In this document: one piece after another, positions 32,040-40,138 of the stretch
How positions within the stretch are numbered: position 1 is the stretch's first letter
Layout: each line of letters begins with the position of its first letter
Origin: CAZCEC01 sp964497615
Lineage (GTDB): Bacteria; Chloroflexota; Anaerolineae; Anaerolineales; UBA6663
Length of the DNA stretch: 64,000 nt
Assembly: GCA_964497615.1 (NCBI GenBank)
Contig: CAZCEC010000032.1
Coordinates: 6,314 to 70,313, forward strand
Reading direction: 5' to 3'
Translations under genes and position numbers: made by a program
Notes under the pieces: model-generated
Told to the model about the DNA's origin: nothing
Seen by the model: only the letters and a program-made list of their open reading frames with translations
Databases searched by the model: none

Positions 32040-32070
32040 CCGGGCCGAGAGAGACGCTCACTCGGCCCGG
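32040..32070 (+). terminator. Hairpin between holin and phosphoesterase genes
   Basis: Perfect 10-base arms (32040-32049, 32061-32070) enclose an 11-base loop. Only two T residues follow, and the next ATG is seven bases further, so it may terminate the late operon or mask the start of the phosphoesterase gene. Confidence 0.55.
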
Positions 32071-32077
32071 TTCGTCC

Positions 32078-33001
32078 ATGACCAGGCGGGGCAAGGGTCC
32101 GCGCTTCAGCGTCGCGCCCGTGTCGGCCAACGTGCTGACGGTGCGGCTGGATGGGATCTCGGCCGGGTGGGAGCAGTGGGTGCTGCTGCGGTCGGACGCG
32201 CATCATGACTCGGCCCTCAGCGACCAGGACTTCGAGCGGCGGCACCTGGAGGAAGCGCGGGCGCGCGACGCGCTGATCCTGGACGCCGGCGACCTGTTCG
32301 ACGCCATGGCCGGGCCGGGCGACCGGCGGGCCCAGCGCGAGCATATGCGCAACGAGCATTCGCGGACGGACTACTTCGACCGGCTGGTGGAAACGGCGGC
32401 GGAGTTCTACGGCCCGTACGCGGACCGGCTGGCGGTGATCGCGCGCGGCAACCACGAGGCCGCCGTCGCGAAGCACTACGCCACCGACCTGACCGACCGG
32501 CTGGCCTACCGGCTGCGGACCGAGCACGGGGGGATCACCCAGGCCGGCGGGTACGGGGGCTGGGTGCGGTTCATGCTCCACATCCACAAGACCATCCAGC
32601 GGCAGATCAGGCTCAAGTATTACCACGGGTCGGGCGGGGGCGGGCCGGTGACGCGGGGCGTGATCCAGACCAACCGGCAGGCGGTATACCTGCCCGACGC
32701 CGACATCGTGCTCAACGGCCACGTGCACGAGAACTACTATGTGGCGGTGCCCAGGGAGCGGCTGACAAACGACGGGCAGATTTACCACGACATCCAGCAC
32801 CACGTCCGTACGCCGACTTACAAGGACGAGTACCGGGATGGGGGAGGCGGCTGGCACGTGGAGACGGGTAAGCCGCCGAAGGCGATCGGCGCGGTGTGGA
32901 TGCGGCTGTTCCTGCCGCGGGGGGGCCAGGAACACCGGGTCGAGGTGGAATTCACCTCGGCGCTCAAGAGCGCGGCAGCTAGCGGTCCTGCTGGCCCTTG
33001 A
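32078..33001 (+). CDS. Calcineurin-like metallophosphoesterase
   Basis: The 307-residue protein shows the family motif order: 'DAHHD' (residues about 40-44), 'LDAGDLFDAM', 'RGNHE' (about 125), a late His region and 'GHVHENYY' (about 211), all metal ligands of binuclear phosphoesterases. Substrate is unknown; nucleic acid or nucleotide cleavage is possible. No ribosome site is clear, and a hairpin ends just upstream. Its 3' end overlaps the repressor gene by 23 bp in convergent orientation. It may be a cargo gene outside the late operon. Confidence 0.82.
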   Translation: MTRRGKGPRFSVAPVSANVLTVRLDGISAGWEQWVLLRSDAHHDSALSDQDFERRHLEEARARDALILDAGDLFDAMAGPGDRRAQREHMRNEHSRTDYFDRLVETAAEFYGPYADRLAVIARGNHEAAVAKHYATDLTDRLAYRLRTEHGGITQAGGYGGWVRFMLHIHKTIQRQIRLKYYHGSGGGGPVTRGVIQTNRQAVYLPDADIVLNGHVHENYYVAVPRERLTNDGQIYHDIQHHVRTPTYKDEYRDGGGGWHVETGKPPKAIGAVWMRLFLPRGGQEHRVEVEFTSALKSAAASGPAGP

Positions 33002-33329
33002 GGTACTTGGCGTAGCGCAGCAGCTCGCGGCGGTTGCTGTCGGACAGGCTGGCGGCGACGTCCCGGATGGCGGCCACGTCGCGGTCGTCCTCGGTGGGGG
33101 GTATCTCCAGACCGGCGAGAATGCGGACGAGGCGGGGATTGTCGCCGAAGAACTTGGCGATAGTGTCGGCGCGCTGGCGGGACGGGTTGAAGTCGCCCTT
33201 GGCGAGGCCGGCCAGGTAGGAATGCGTCCAGCCCATCTGGCCGGACATCTGATTGAAGGACAGGCCGCGTTCGCCGCAGCGGCGCTCGAGGTAGTCCCCC
33301 AGGCTGTTGTATCCAGCGTAGGCAGGCAC
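32979..33329 (-). CDS. XRE-family repressor (CI/Cro-like)
   Basis: The 116-residue protein has an N-terminal HTH ('LSFNQMSGQMGWTHSYLAGLAKGDFNP', residues about 22-48) and a short C-terminal helical part ('DRDVAAIRDVAASLSDSNRRELLRYAKYLK'), with no LexA-type peptidase. GGGAGG precedes the ATG at 33329. Its promoter contains a perfect inverted repeat overlapping the -10 box, so it most likely represses itself and an opposing promoter. It is the best candidate for the lysogeny regulator. Confidence 0.85.
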   Translation of the reverse strand: MPAYAGYNSLGDYLERRCGERGLSFNQMSGQMGWTHSYLAGLAKGDFNPSRQRADTIAKFFGDNPRLVRILAGLEIPPTEDDRDVAAIRDVAASLSDSNRRELLRYAKYLKGQQDR

Positions 33330-33350
33330 GCGCGTCCTCCCGGTGACGAC

Positions 33351-33405
33351 GTGTTGACAGTATCTGACGCCAGATACTAAGGCCGGTTTGTGGGATTGTC
33401 AACAC
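33351..33405. promoter_or_regulatory. Repressor promoter with nested inverted-repeat operators
   Basis: On the minus strand TTGACA (33402-33397) and TAGTAT (33379-33374) are 17 bp apart and drive the XRE gene. An 8-bp perfect inverted repeat (33359-33366 and 33371-33378, spacer ACGC) overlaps the -10 box. An outer 9-bp inverted repeat (33351-33359 and 33397-33405) carries TTGACA on both strands, suggesting an opposing rightward promoter. Confidence 0.8.
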
Positions 33406-33409
33406 AAAG

Positions 33410-33610
33410 TCAGAGCGGTCCGGGATGGGGAGCCTCTGCGGGCGCAGACGGCTCCAGCTCGGCCAGGAGCCACCGCAGATACCGGGCGAAGTTGGCGGTA
33501 GAGTCGGGCCCCCAATCGGCGCCAATCCAGCCGAGCACCATTTCCAGCGTGGCGGCCTGCAGATCGGGCAGGGCTGGCGGTACGTTTCGATTTGCGTCGG
33601 AATTCACCAT
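33410..33610 (-). CDS. Small hypothetical protein next to the repressor
   Basis: The 66-residue product starts at 33610, with GGGGAG upstream; longer in-frame starts lack one. It is helical ('LQAATLEMVLGWIGADWGPDSTANFARYLRWLLAELE') with a Pro-rich tail. It has its own consensus promoter and precedes the repressor on the same strand. A small immunity or regulator protein is possible. No family is recognised. Confidence 0.6.
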   Translation of the reverse strand: MVNSDANRNVPPALPDLQAATLEMVLGWIGADWGPDSTANFARYLRWLLAELEPSAPAEAPHPGPL

Positions 33611-33645
33611 TTCTAGCTCCCCAGAAACAATTAGCATATCTGTTC

Positions 33646-33679
33646 TAATATTCTTAGGGAAACTTTGTTGCATTGTCAA
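33646..33679 (-). promoter_or_regulatory. Promoter for the small leftward gene
   Basis: The minus strand carries a perfect TTGACA (33679-33674) and an AT-rich -10 area (TAAGAATATT) 17 bp downstream, about 40 bases before the start at 33610. A short inverted repeat CTAA...TTAG covers the -10. Confidence 0.6.
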
Positions 33680-33858
33680 GTCCCAAAGCCGCGGGGGCAA
33701 GGCTATGGGCCGTCAGAGGCGACGGGTAGGCGGGCGGCAGGGGTGCCGGGCGGGATGATCCAGACGGCGGCGGGAAGGGTGGGGGAGTGGGCAGTTAGTT
33801 TGGCGCGAACCGGACGCCCGTCGGGTCCGCCATCGACAACCGCCCCGTTGTCGCCCCC
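33680..33858. other. Gene-free stretch at the prophage-host boundary
   Basis: I see no convincing gene, tRNA or known repeat here. It probably holds the right attachment site (inferred from position between phage regulator and host genes). Confidence 0.45.
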
Positions 33859-33888
33859 ACAACCCCTTCACCCTGGTGAGGGGGTTGT
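33859..33888. terminator. Terminator hairpin at the end of the EEP lipoprotein gene
   Basis: Arms of 14 bases (33859-33872, 33875-33888) pair with one G-T. It lies directly after the stop at 33891 on the minus strand. GTTTAC follows on the plus strand, so it may act in both directions. Confidence 0.65.
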
Positions 33889-33890
33889 GT

Positions 33891-35057
33891 TTACTCCCCG
33901 ATCCCAAAGTCCACCACTAGCGGCAGGTGATCATAGGCGCCGCTCTGCGGATTGAGCAGCACATCCTCCTCCCGCAGCCCGGCCGCCCTCAGCGCCTCGC
34001 CGTTCATCAGTGTGGTGTTGAGCACAAAGCTATGCTCCGCCACTAACACGCTGTCGCTGTAGATGATGCGGTCGAGCGTGCCCGGTGGCTGTGGCGCGGC
34101 GTCGTTGCGCCAGGTGTACACGAACTGGCCCAGCGCATTGTGGCTGGGCAGCAGGTCCGCCAACCCGCTGCCGTCCCAATCCGGCGTCACGTCCGGGCCA
34201 TAGCTGCCTTCATTCTTGATGTCCCCGTTCAACAACGTCGTCAGGTGATGAGCTGGGTCCGTCGTATACACATTGAAATCGCCCAGGATGACGAATGGCG
34301 TGCTGGGGGACAGGTCGAAACCGCCGCCCGGCGCCAGCCCATCGCCTATCTGCGCCATGATGACGTCCGCCTGCCGCTGCCGCAAAAGGACGTCGTAGGT
34401 GCCGCCGCTGGCCTTGAAGTGTGCGCAGATCACATATAGGTCCACGTCCCCAAACGCCTCGTCGGGCAAGTCCACCAGCGCCGCCGCCTGCGCCAGCTCC
34501 TGCGGAAAGCTTGGCACGGCAAGCTCGTAGCCGGCGGCCACCACCGGATACCGCGATGCAATCAGCGAGTCCCGCCGGCTGGCCGCCGACCACTCCTCTT
34601 GCCCGGCCTCGTCCAGCGTCTCGTCCAGGATCGCCGCCGTCTGCGCCGGGTCGCGCTCTGGATTGATCTCCTGCAAACACACCACATCCGGCTGTATCGC
34701 CGCCAGGATGCGCCGAAACGCCATCCCCCGGCTGGCCGTCCGCAGCTCGTGGCTCTCCGGATCCAGCGGCGGAAAGATCGAATCCCAATTCACGTTGTAC
34801 GACATCACCCGCACCGTGTCTGCGCTGCGGCGCGCCAGGAAGCCCGCTTCCACTGCTACGGCTGCCGTCGGGCTGGGCGTCAGGGTAGGGGGCTCGGTGG
34901 CGGTGCGGGTCGCCGTTTCGGTTGGTGGAGGCGTGTGCATTGGGGGCGCGTCGGTCCGGGTTGGGGCCGGCGTTGTTGCCGGCGGCGGTTGCGTGGCGGT
35001 GGGCGGTGGTTGGCTGGGCGTCGGCGTCGCCTGCGTACAGGCCGCGGCCAGCGCCAC
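33891..35057 (-). CDS. Endonuclease/exonuclease/phosphatase-family lipoprotein
   Basis: About 388 residues: a lipobox (ALAAAC), a Thr/Pro-rich linker of about 55 residues, then an EEP domain: 'VRVMSYNVNWD', 'DVVCLQEINPERD' (catalytic Glu), 'RDSLIASRYPV', 'VICAHFKASGGTYD', 'FVILGDFNVYTTD' (DxN) and 'YDHLPLVVDF' (terminal Asp-His). It probably acts outside the cell on phosphoesters or nucleic acid. The start is uncertain: the GTG at 35057 leaves too short a signal. In-frame residues upstream ('GWLAARLLVTGVV') form a good signal peptide but have no ATG, GTG or TTG. Confidence 0.82.
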   Translation of the reverse strand: MALAAACTQATPTPSQPPPTATQPPPATTPAPTRTDAPPMHTPPPTETATRTATEPPTLTPSPTAAVAVEAGFLARRSADTVRVMSYNVNWDSIFPPLDPESHELRTASRGMAFRRILAAIQPDVVCLQEINPERDPAQTAAILDETLDEAGQEEWSAASRRDSLIASRYPVVAAGYELAVPSFPQELAQAAALVDLPDEAFGDVDLYVICAHFKASGGTYDVLLRQRQADVIMAQIGDGLAPGGGFDLSPSTPFVILGDFNVYTTDPAHHLTTLLNGDIKNEGSYGPDVTPDWDGSGLADLLPSHNALGQFVYTWRNDAAPQPPGTLDRIIYSDSVLVAEHSFVLNTTLMNGEALRAAGLREEDVLLNPQSGAYDHLPLVVDFGIGE

Positions 35058-35164
35058 AACACCGGTTACAAGGAGGCGGGCGGCCAGCCAGCCGGCGCTG
35101 GGCCGAACTGCCGTCCGCCGCCTCCAGGCTGAACGATTGATGAAGTGCCTCGGTGCTCTGTGTG

Positions 35165-35201
35165 ACCATCGCCCGCCCGAACCGTCTGGGCGGGCGATGG
35201 T
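35165..35201 (-). terminator. Terminator hairpin of the sugar ABC operon
   Basis: Perfect 14-base arms (35165-35178, 35188-35201) with a nine-base loop lie 18 bp beyond the stop of the binding-protein gene. A T-run is lacking, but the stem is very stable. Confidence 0.7.
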
Positions 35202-35218
35202 CAGTTAGTTCAAGGCGG

Positions 35219-36682
35219 CTAGTTCCCGCCCATTTCCGCCACCGTCTCCGCGGCGGTCGTGTTCAGGTCGTCCAAGACGGCCTGGACGGCGGCCTCGTCC
35301 GCCGCCGCCACCGCGGCGAAGAACGCATCGCGGATCTGCCCGCGCACGGCGCCGTGCGCCGGCAAGTTGGGCTCGGCATAGCCGTACTGCAGCAGCTCCA
35401 GCGCGCCGGCCCAGATCGGATCATCATCCGGGCGGCTGCCCACGTCCGTGGTCGTCTGGGACGGGAAGTAGCCCGTGTAACCGATCCATGTCCCCTGGGT
35501 CTCCGCCGAAGTCAGCCAGCGCAGGAACAGCCAGCTCGCCAGGTCGGCGTCTTCATTCGTCTGCACGACGCCGATCATCTGGCCAAACGCGTCCACGGCC
35601 AGCGTGCCGTTCGGGCCAGGGAAGGGGATCGCCCCCCACTCGTCCGCATTCCCGGCCTCTTCCATGGCCGAGGCCTGGAACGGGATGCCCGCCGTGGAAC
35701 TGGTGGCGAACAGCGCCAGCCGCCCGGCGAACTCGGGATTGGGGAAGCTCGGGGTCGTCAGGGTGCAGCCGCTGTCCACCAGGTCCTTCAGGAACAGCGC
35801 CACCGCCAGCACCTGCTCGTTGTTCAGCGAGTAGCCGTCGCCAGCCTCGTTGATGATCTCGCCGTCGAACGCCCACACCCACGGCGACACCATGGACGCG
35901 TCCGGGAAGAACACGTACCCGCCGGTACCGTCATTGTCGGCGTTGTCGTCGGTGTTGTTGGCTTCCGAGGCCGCGCAAGCCTGCTCCCGGAACTCCTCCG
36001 AGGTCGCGGGCGGGTTCGGGAAGCCCAGCTCCTGCGCCCAGGAGTGATTGTAGAAAATCACCTGCGCCGACTGATGCATGGGGATGCCGATCTGCGTGCC
36101 GTCGGCCAGCGTGCCTGAGGCATACGGACCGGGGAAGATGGCGGCCATTTCGTCGGCCGTCAGCCCGTAGTCGCCCTCGATGTAGTCGTTCAGCGGCGCG
36201 ATCACGCCCAGCGAGTGCCACAGCGCCAGGCCGTTCGGGAAGCCCATCGTCAGGTTCGGCAGTTCGCCCGTCGCGATGGCGCCGTTCACGGCCGTCTCCA
36301 GCTCGCCCTGGCTGCCCTGCGCCACGGCCTCCACCGTGATGCCCCACTCGTTCGTGCTGTTGAACTCTTCCACCAAGGCCGTCATGCCTTCCAGGTTCGC
36401 GCCGCTGCTCATCGCGTGCCAGAACACCACCGTCTGGTCGCTCAGGTCGAGCATGGGCTCGTCAGTCGGTGCCTCCGTCGGCGGTACATCCGTCGGCGGC
36501 ACATCGGTGGGCTCCGGCATGGCCGTCGGCTCGGGCGCCGTCGTGGCCGGCACCGAGGTGGGCGGCGCTGACGTCGGCTGCGGCGCCTGCGTCGGCGTGG
36601 CGGTGGCGGTGGTGCACGCGGCCACCATCCCGGCGATCAGCACCATCACACTCAATCCATACAGGGCTTTGCGTTTTGGCAT
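35219..36682 (-). CDS. Sugar ABC transporter substrate-binding lipoprotein
   Basis: The 487-residue protein starts at 36682, with GGAG upstream. Signal and lipobox 'LIAGMVAAC' (Cys about 23) precede a Thr/Pro linker to about residue 75. The family 1 binding fold follows: 'QTVVFWHAMSSGANLEGMTALVEEFN', 'LPNLTMGFPNGLALWHSLG', 'IGIPMHQSAQVIFYNHSWAQELG', 'AIPFPGPNGTLAVDAFGQM' and 'ASWLFLRWLTSAETQ'. It captures oligosaccharide or glycerol-phosphate-like solutes for the two permeases encoded upstream in the operon. It is the last gene of the operon. Confidence 0.92.
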   Translation of the reverse strand: MPKRKALYGLSVMVLIAGMVAACTTATATPTQAPQPTSAPPTSVPATTAPEPTAMPEPTDVPPTDVPPTEAPTDEPMLDLSDQTVVFWHAMSSGANLEGMTALVEEFNSTNEWGITVEAVAQGSQGELETAVNGAIATGELPNLTMGFPNGLALWHSLGVIAPLNDYIEGDYGLTADEMAAIFPGPYASGTLADGTQIGIPMHQSAQVIFYNHSWAQELGFPNPPATSEEFREQACAASEANNTDDNADNDGTGGYVFFPDASMVSPWVWAFDGEIINEAGDGYSLNNEQVLAVALFLKDLVDSGCTLTTPSFPNPEFAGRLALFATSSTAGIPFQASAMEEAGNADEWGAIPFPGPNGTLAVDAFGQMIGVVQTNEDADLASWLFLRWLTSAETQGTWIGYTGYFPSQTTTDVGSRPDDDPIWAGALELLQYGYAEPNLPAHGAVRGQIRDAFFAAVAAADEAAVQAVLDDLNTTAAETVAEMGGN

Positions 36683-36794
36683 TTCTTTTCTTCTCCTTAT
36701 CACTTGTATTATCCCGTGGCCGCAACTGCCCACGGTCCATCCACGCTGCGACATTCTACCCGCGCCTGGGCGCCTTGGTTCAATCCCTCCTTTC

Positions 36795-37700
36795 TCAGCC
36801 CTTGATGCCGCTGCGGGCGATGCTCTCGGTAAACTGCTTTTGGGTGAGAAAGTAGATCAGCAGTATCGGCAGGATCGTAATGACCGATCCGGCCATGATG
36901 AGGTGCAGCTTGCTGCCCTCGTCCGAGATGAAGTTGTATAGGCCCACCGAGATCGGCAGCCAGTCGGGCGAATTGGTCACCAGCAGCGGCCAGGCCAGCG
37001 CGTTCCACGTGCCGATGAACGACAAGACGATAATCACCATCAGTGGCGCCGTGCTCAGCGGCAGCACGATCCGCAGCAGCGTGCCCAGGTGCCCGGCCCC
37101 GTCAATCCGCGCCGCGTCGAATAGCTCCTCTGGCAATTGGGCGATGAACTGGCGCAGCAGAAAGACCGAAAACACGCTGCCCATGAACGGAATCGTCAGC
37201 GCCGGCCAGTTGTCGATCCACGGGATCGGCCCCACGCGGCCCAGCCACGTGACGGTCAGCAGGTTTGGGATCATGGTCACCATGCCCGGAATCATCATCG
37301 AGCTCAACAGCACCCCGAAGATCAGGTTGCGCCCTGGGAACTCGATGCGCGCGAACGCATAGGCCGCCAGCACGCTGAAGATCAATTCCCCGCCCAGGGT
37401 GATGACCGTGATGATGACGCTGTTGACCAGGTAATCCGAGAACTGAGCGCCATTCCAGGCCTGGACGTAATTCTCTGGGTGCCAGGTCGTGGGCCACAGC
37501 CGCGAGGCCAGCGCCTCGCCCAACGACATAAACGACGCCAGGATCATCCACACAAACGGAAACATCGAGACCGCCGCGCCTAGGAACAATCCCGTGTAGG
37601 TCAGAATCTTCCACGGCAGCGCATGGCTGACCCGTTTGGCCTCGATGACCTTCCCGGCCGTGGCCGCCATGGTGGGGGTGGAGGGGATTGACTCAGCCAT
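36795..37700 (-). CDS. Sugar ABC transporter permease (MalG-like)
   Basis: The 301-residue protein has six membrane helices and the permease EAA loop 'ELFDAARIDGAGHLGTLLRIVLPLS' near residue 200. 'MFPFVWMILASFMSLGEAL' and 'WPTTWHPENYVQAWN' are the usual MalG opening. The start at 37700 overlaps the end of the MalF-like gene by 8 bp. Together they form the channel; the ATPase is not encoded nearby. Confidence 0.93.
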   Translation of the reverse strand: MAESIPSTPTMAATAGKVIEAKRVSHALPWKILTYTGLFLGAAVSMFPFVWMILASFMSLGEALASRLWPTTWHPENYVQAWNGAQFSDYLVNSVIITVITLGGELIFSVLAAYAFARIEFPGRNLIFGVLLSSMMIPGMVTMIPNLLTVTWLGRVGPIPWIDNWPALTIPFMGSVFSVFLLRQFIAQLPEELFDAARIDGAGHLGTLLRIVLPLSTAPLMVIIVLSFIGTWNALAWPLLVTNSPDWLPISVGLYNFISDEGSKLHLIMAGSVITILPILLIYFLTQKQFTESIARSGIKG

Positions 37701-39411
37701 AGAACACTCGCGATCCCTGGATCCGGCTGTTGGCATACGTCAGCAGCAGGATGACGCCAAACAGCACGAACGCCAGCGCCGACGCGTACCCGTAGCGCGA
37801 CTTCTCAAAGAACTCCTGAAAGATGACGATGCTGAATGTGTCCGTCGTGCCCAGCGCCTGCCCCGAGCGCATCACCCAGATCGTGTTGAATGACTTGAAG
37901 GTCCCCATGACACCCACCAGCGAAAGGAAGTATGTGGTTGGCGAGAGCAGCGGGAAGGTGACGTGCCGGAAGACTGCCCCGCGGCTGGCCCCGTCAATCT
38001 CGGCCGCCTCCGTCAGTTCCGCCGGGATGTTGCCCAACCCAGCTAGGTAGATGACGGTGTTGTAGCCCACGAAAGTCCAGATCGAAAGCAGCAGAATAAC
38101 GGCCAGGGCCAGGCTCGGCCCAGTCAGCCAGCCGGCCAGCAGGCTGCTGGCATCCGCCGGCAGCCACGCCGGCAGATACGCCGCCGGAAAATTCTCGATC
38201 CCGACCGCCCCGGCCAGCAGCGTCACCACGCCTTTTGGCTCGCGCAGCCACACTTGCGGCCCGATGCCGAACCAGTCCAGGATGCGATTGGCCGGCGACG
38301 TCAACCGCTCCGAAAACAACAGTCGGAAGATGGTGGCGCTGGCGACGCCGGGTGTCACATACGGCAGGAAAAACAACACCCGGAAAGCGGCCGAGCCCCG
38401 CAGCTTCTGAAACAGCAGCACCGCCAGCACCAGCGCCACCGCCAGTTGTATTGGCACCGTGCCCAGCGAGAAAAAGACCGTTACCCGCAGCCCATTCCAC
38501 ATATCCTGATCGCCGGAGGCCAAAACCGTGGGGATTTCAAGGATGAGGAGCACCGCTCCCACCATCAACACCACCGCGCCGAACAGCCGCAGCGCGAACA
38601 CCCGCCCGGAAACCTGCCCCTCCGCGCTCCGCCACACCCGCCACGCCAGCCACAGCAGCGCCGCCCCCGACACGATGATGATGAGCTGCGGCCAGATGCC
38701 GGGATCCGCACCCGCCTCGAAGGCCGCCGCATAGGCATCGCCCACGGCCCGGTAAGCAACGACCAACAGGCTCACGCCTACCCCTAGCGCCAGCCACGCC
38801 GTCGCAAACCGCGCCTGGCGGCCGGCATTGTCCGGCACGCGCACCCACACGCCCGCCAGCCCGCCCGCGATCATGGCCACCAGCAGGATCAGGGTGAATT
38901 GCTGCCAGTGTGGATAGACGGTTTCGGCCCGAAAGGCATCGCTCAGCAGACCGATGAACAATTCCCGGGTGCGCTCCTGCCCCCGCATCTTGCTGGCAAT
39001 GTCCAGGAACTCCGGTAGTTGAAAGAACAGCCACCGGAAGAATGCGGCCACAGCCGCCGCATGCACCAAGCCCGGCAGCGCCAGCAGCCAGCCGCGCGTG
39101 CTGTCGCGCTCTTCCCCCAGCGCTCGCACGGTGCGATACGCCAGGGCCAGTCCGCCGATCCCCAGGCCAAACGTCACCAGGTAGGTGAGGTCGTCCATGG
39201 CGGCCAGGTAGTTGCCCAGCCCCACAAAGTCCCCCCGCACCAACACCCATCTGTGCAGGCTCACGTACAGCGCAAATCCGACCGGGAAAATGCCGAACAG
39301 GAAGATCAGCACGATCGCGGGCGCGATCATCGCATAGCCCGTCAGGTACTCGCGCAGGTGCCGGCCGCGCCGGCCGCCGAAGAGTGATAGGGATGGTTGG
39401 GTCGCACTCAT
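37693..39411 (-). CDS. Sugar ABC transporter permease (MalF-like), enlarged
   Basis: The 572-residue permease is nearly twice the common length of about 300. The first span ('GYAMIAPAIVLIFLFGIFPVGFALYVSLHRW') and the last six-helix unit with the EAA loop ('ELTEAAEIDGASRGAVFRHVTFPLLSP', residues about 470-497) are normal. Between them, residues about 70-310 insert at least five or six extra hydrophobic helices and charged loops. E. coli MalF also has extra material, but there as a periplasmic loop. The start at 39411 overlaps the HAD gene stop (ATGA). Confidence 0.9.
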   Translation of the reverse strand: MSATQPSLSLFGGRRGRHLREYLTGYAMIAPAIVLIFLFGIFPVGFALYVSLHRWVLVRGDFVGLGNYLAAMDDLTYLVTFGLGIGGLALAYRTVRALGEERDSTRGWLLALPGLVHAAAVAAFFRWLFFQLPEFLDIASKMRGQERTRELFIGLLSDAFRAETVYPHWQQFTLILLVAMIAGGLAGVWVRVPDNAGRQARFATAWLALGVGVSLLVVAYRAVGDAYAAAFEAGADPGIWPQLIIIVSGAALLWLAWRVWRSAEGQVSGRVFALRLFGAVVLMVGAVLLILEIPTVLASGDQDMWNGLRVTVFFSLGTVPIQLAVALVLAVLLFQKLRGSAAFRVLFFLPYVTPGVASATIFRLLFSERLTSPANRILDWFGIGPQVWLREPKGVVTLLAGAVGIENFPAAYLPAWLPADASSLLAGWLTGPSLALAVILLLSIWTFVGYNTVIYLAGLGNIPAELTEAAEIDGASRGAVFRHVTFPLLSPTTYFLSLVGVMGTFKSFNTIWVMRSGQALGTTDTFSIVIFQEFFEKSRYGYASALAFVLFGVILLLTYANSRIQGSRVFYG

Positions 39412-39818
39412 GGATTGGCCTCTCCCGTGGTCGCGCGCTTGTGCCAGGGGCGGAATGCCCGCAGCGTGGCCAGGTCCGGCCACACCCCAGTAAAGGTCAA
39501 CGCGCGGTCATCCAGCGTCACAAACGCGCCCGGCTTCGCCTGCGGCCACTGGAGTTGCTCCAGGAAGCCGAGATTGTCTGCTGCCGTACTCTCGCGGGCT
39601 GCCCAGTCGGCCAGCCAGGCGCGCATGGCGTCCACCCCGCCTGGCTGATGGCTCCGCGACGAATAGATGGCCACAGTGAAGACCTGGACCGCCTCGCGCA
39701 GAAACGCAATCGCGCCCGGCACCGGCGGGTCGGGGATGACGTCGGCCCCCTGCCAGCCCGAACTGTATGTGTGAAGGACTCCGTCAAAATCGAGGCACAG
39801 GATGGGTTTGGTACTCAT
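39408..39818 (-). CDS. HAD-superfamily phosphatase, small
   Basis: The 136-residue protein has HAD motif I 'LCLDFDGVLHTY' (residues 7-18), a motif II-like Ser in 'VAIYSSRSHQPGG', Lys in 'PQAKPGAFVTLDDRAL' and the acidic motif DD near residue 103. There is no large cap domain. It is the first gene of the leftward sugar transporter operon and could dephosphorylate a sugar phosphate. The same short family is often called a polynucleotide kinase-like phosphatase; the substrate is open. Confidence 0.78.
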   Translation of the reverse strand: MSTKPILCLDFDGVLHTYSSGWQGADVIPDPPVPGAIAFLREAVQVFTVAIYSSRSHQPGGVDAMRAWLADWAARESTAADNLGFLEQLQWPQAKPGAFVTLDDRALTFTGVWPDLATLRAFRPWHKRATTGEANP

Positions 39819-40138
39819 AAGCGAGCGATTGAGTGTCCTGGTTTTCTCAAGATGGTGCGTGCGTATCGGCCGCGCTCCCCAACGCGCTGGATTTCAGACT
39901 CATGGAAATCCGCCGAGCGTTGCCGGGGCTGCTACACTGCGTTACATTATACGCAGCGAAGCTCAACGGGGCATTCACTCGTATCAGTTCGCTTGCGAGA
40001 GATTATAACCCCAATTCTGTCCCGGACTGCCGGGCGTGTTCCCGAGCCGCCAGGTACCCACCAGATTGGCGTGCACCGCCCCGTTCACCCTGTTACAATT
40101 CAGGCGCTCTCGTAAAGTCCGCCACTGCGGACGATCTT
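39819..40138. other. Divergent intergenic region, promoters for the ABC operon and dnaE
   Basis: This 320-bp gap separates the leftward ABC operon from the rightward polymerase gene. A perfect TATAAT on the minus strand (39951-39946) can serve the ABC operon. TACAAT on the plus strand (40094-40099) can serve the polymerase, but both lack clear -35 boxes. No convincing gene is seen, although one frame is open through the region into the polymerase gene. Confidence 0.5.

Larger units (their letters stand above)
1..33850. mobile_element. Prophage (siphovirus type), right part; left end outside window
   Basis: A contiguous late gene order (terminase, portal, Mu F-like protein, scaffold, capsid, connector, tail tube, frameshifted chaperone, tape measure, fibres, lysis genes) ends against an XRE repressor at about 33.3 kb and a small leftward gene at 33.6 kb. 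Ordinary host genes begin at 33891. The right boundary is inferred to lie between 33680 and 33860, where no gene is seen. No integrase, recombinase, replication gene or tRNA attachment site is visible, so the left end, att sites and integration genes must lie outside. The structural gene set seen here is complete, apart from ten undetermined bases in the portal gene. Confidence 0.85.

Noticed and set aside
34599..35208. Plus-strand frames opposite the EEP lipoprotein gene
   Set aside because: Gly/Arg/Val-rich shadows of the Thr/Pro linker coding sequence.
39833..40138. Extension of the DnaE frame upstream by about 100 codons
   Set aside because: Cys/Arg/Ser-rich nonsense, contains promoter-like elements; DnaE proteins start close to the PHP motif.
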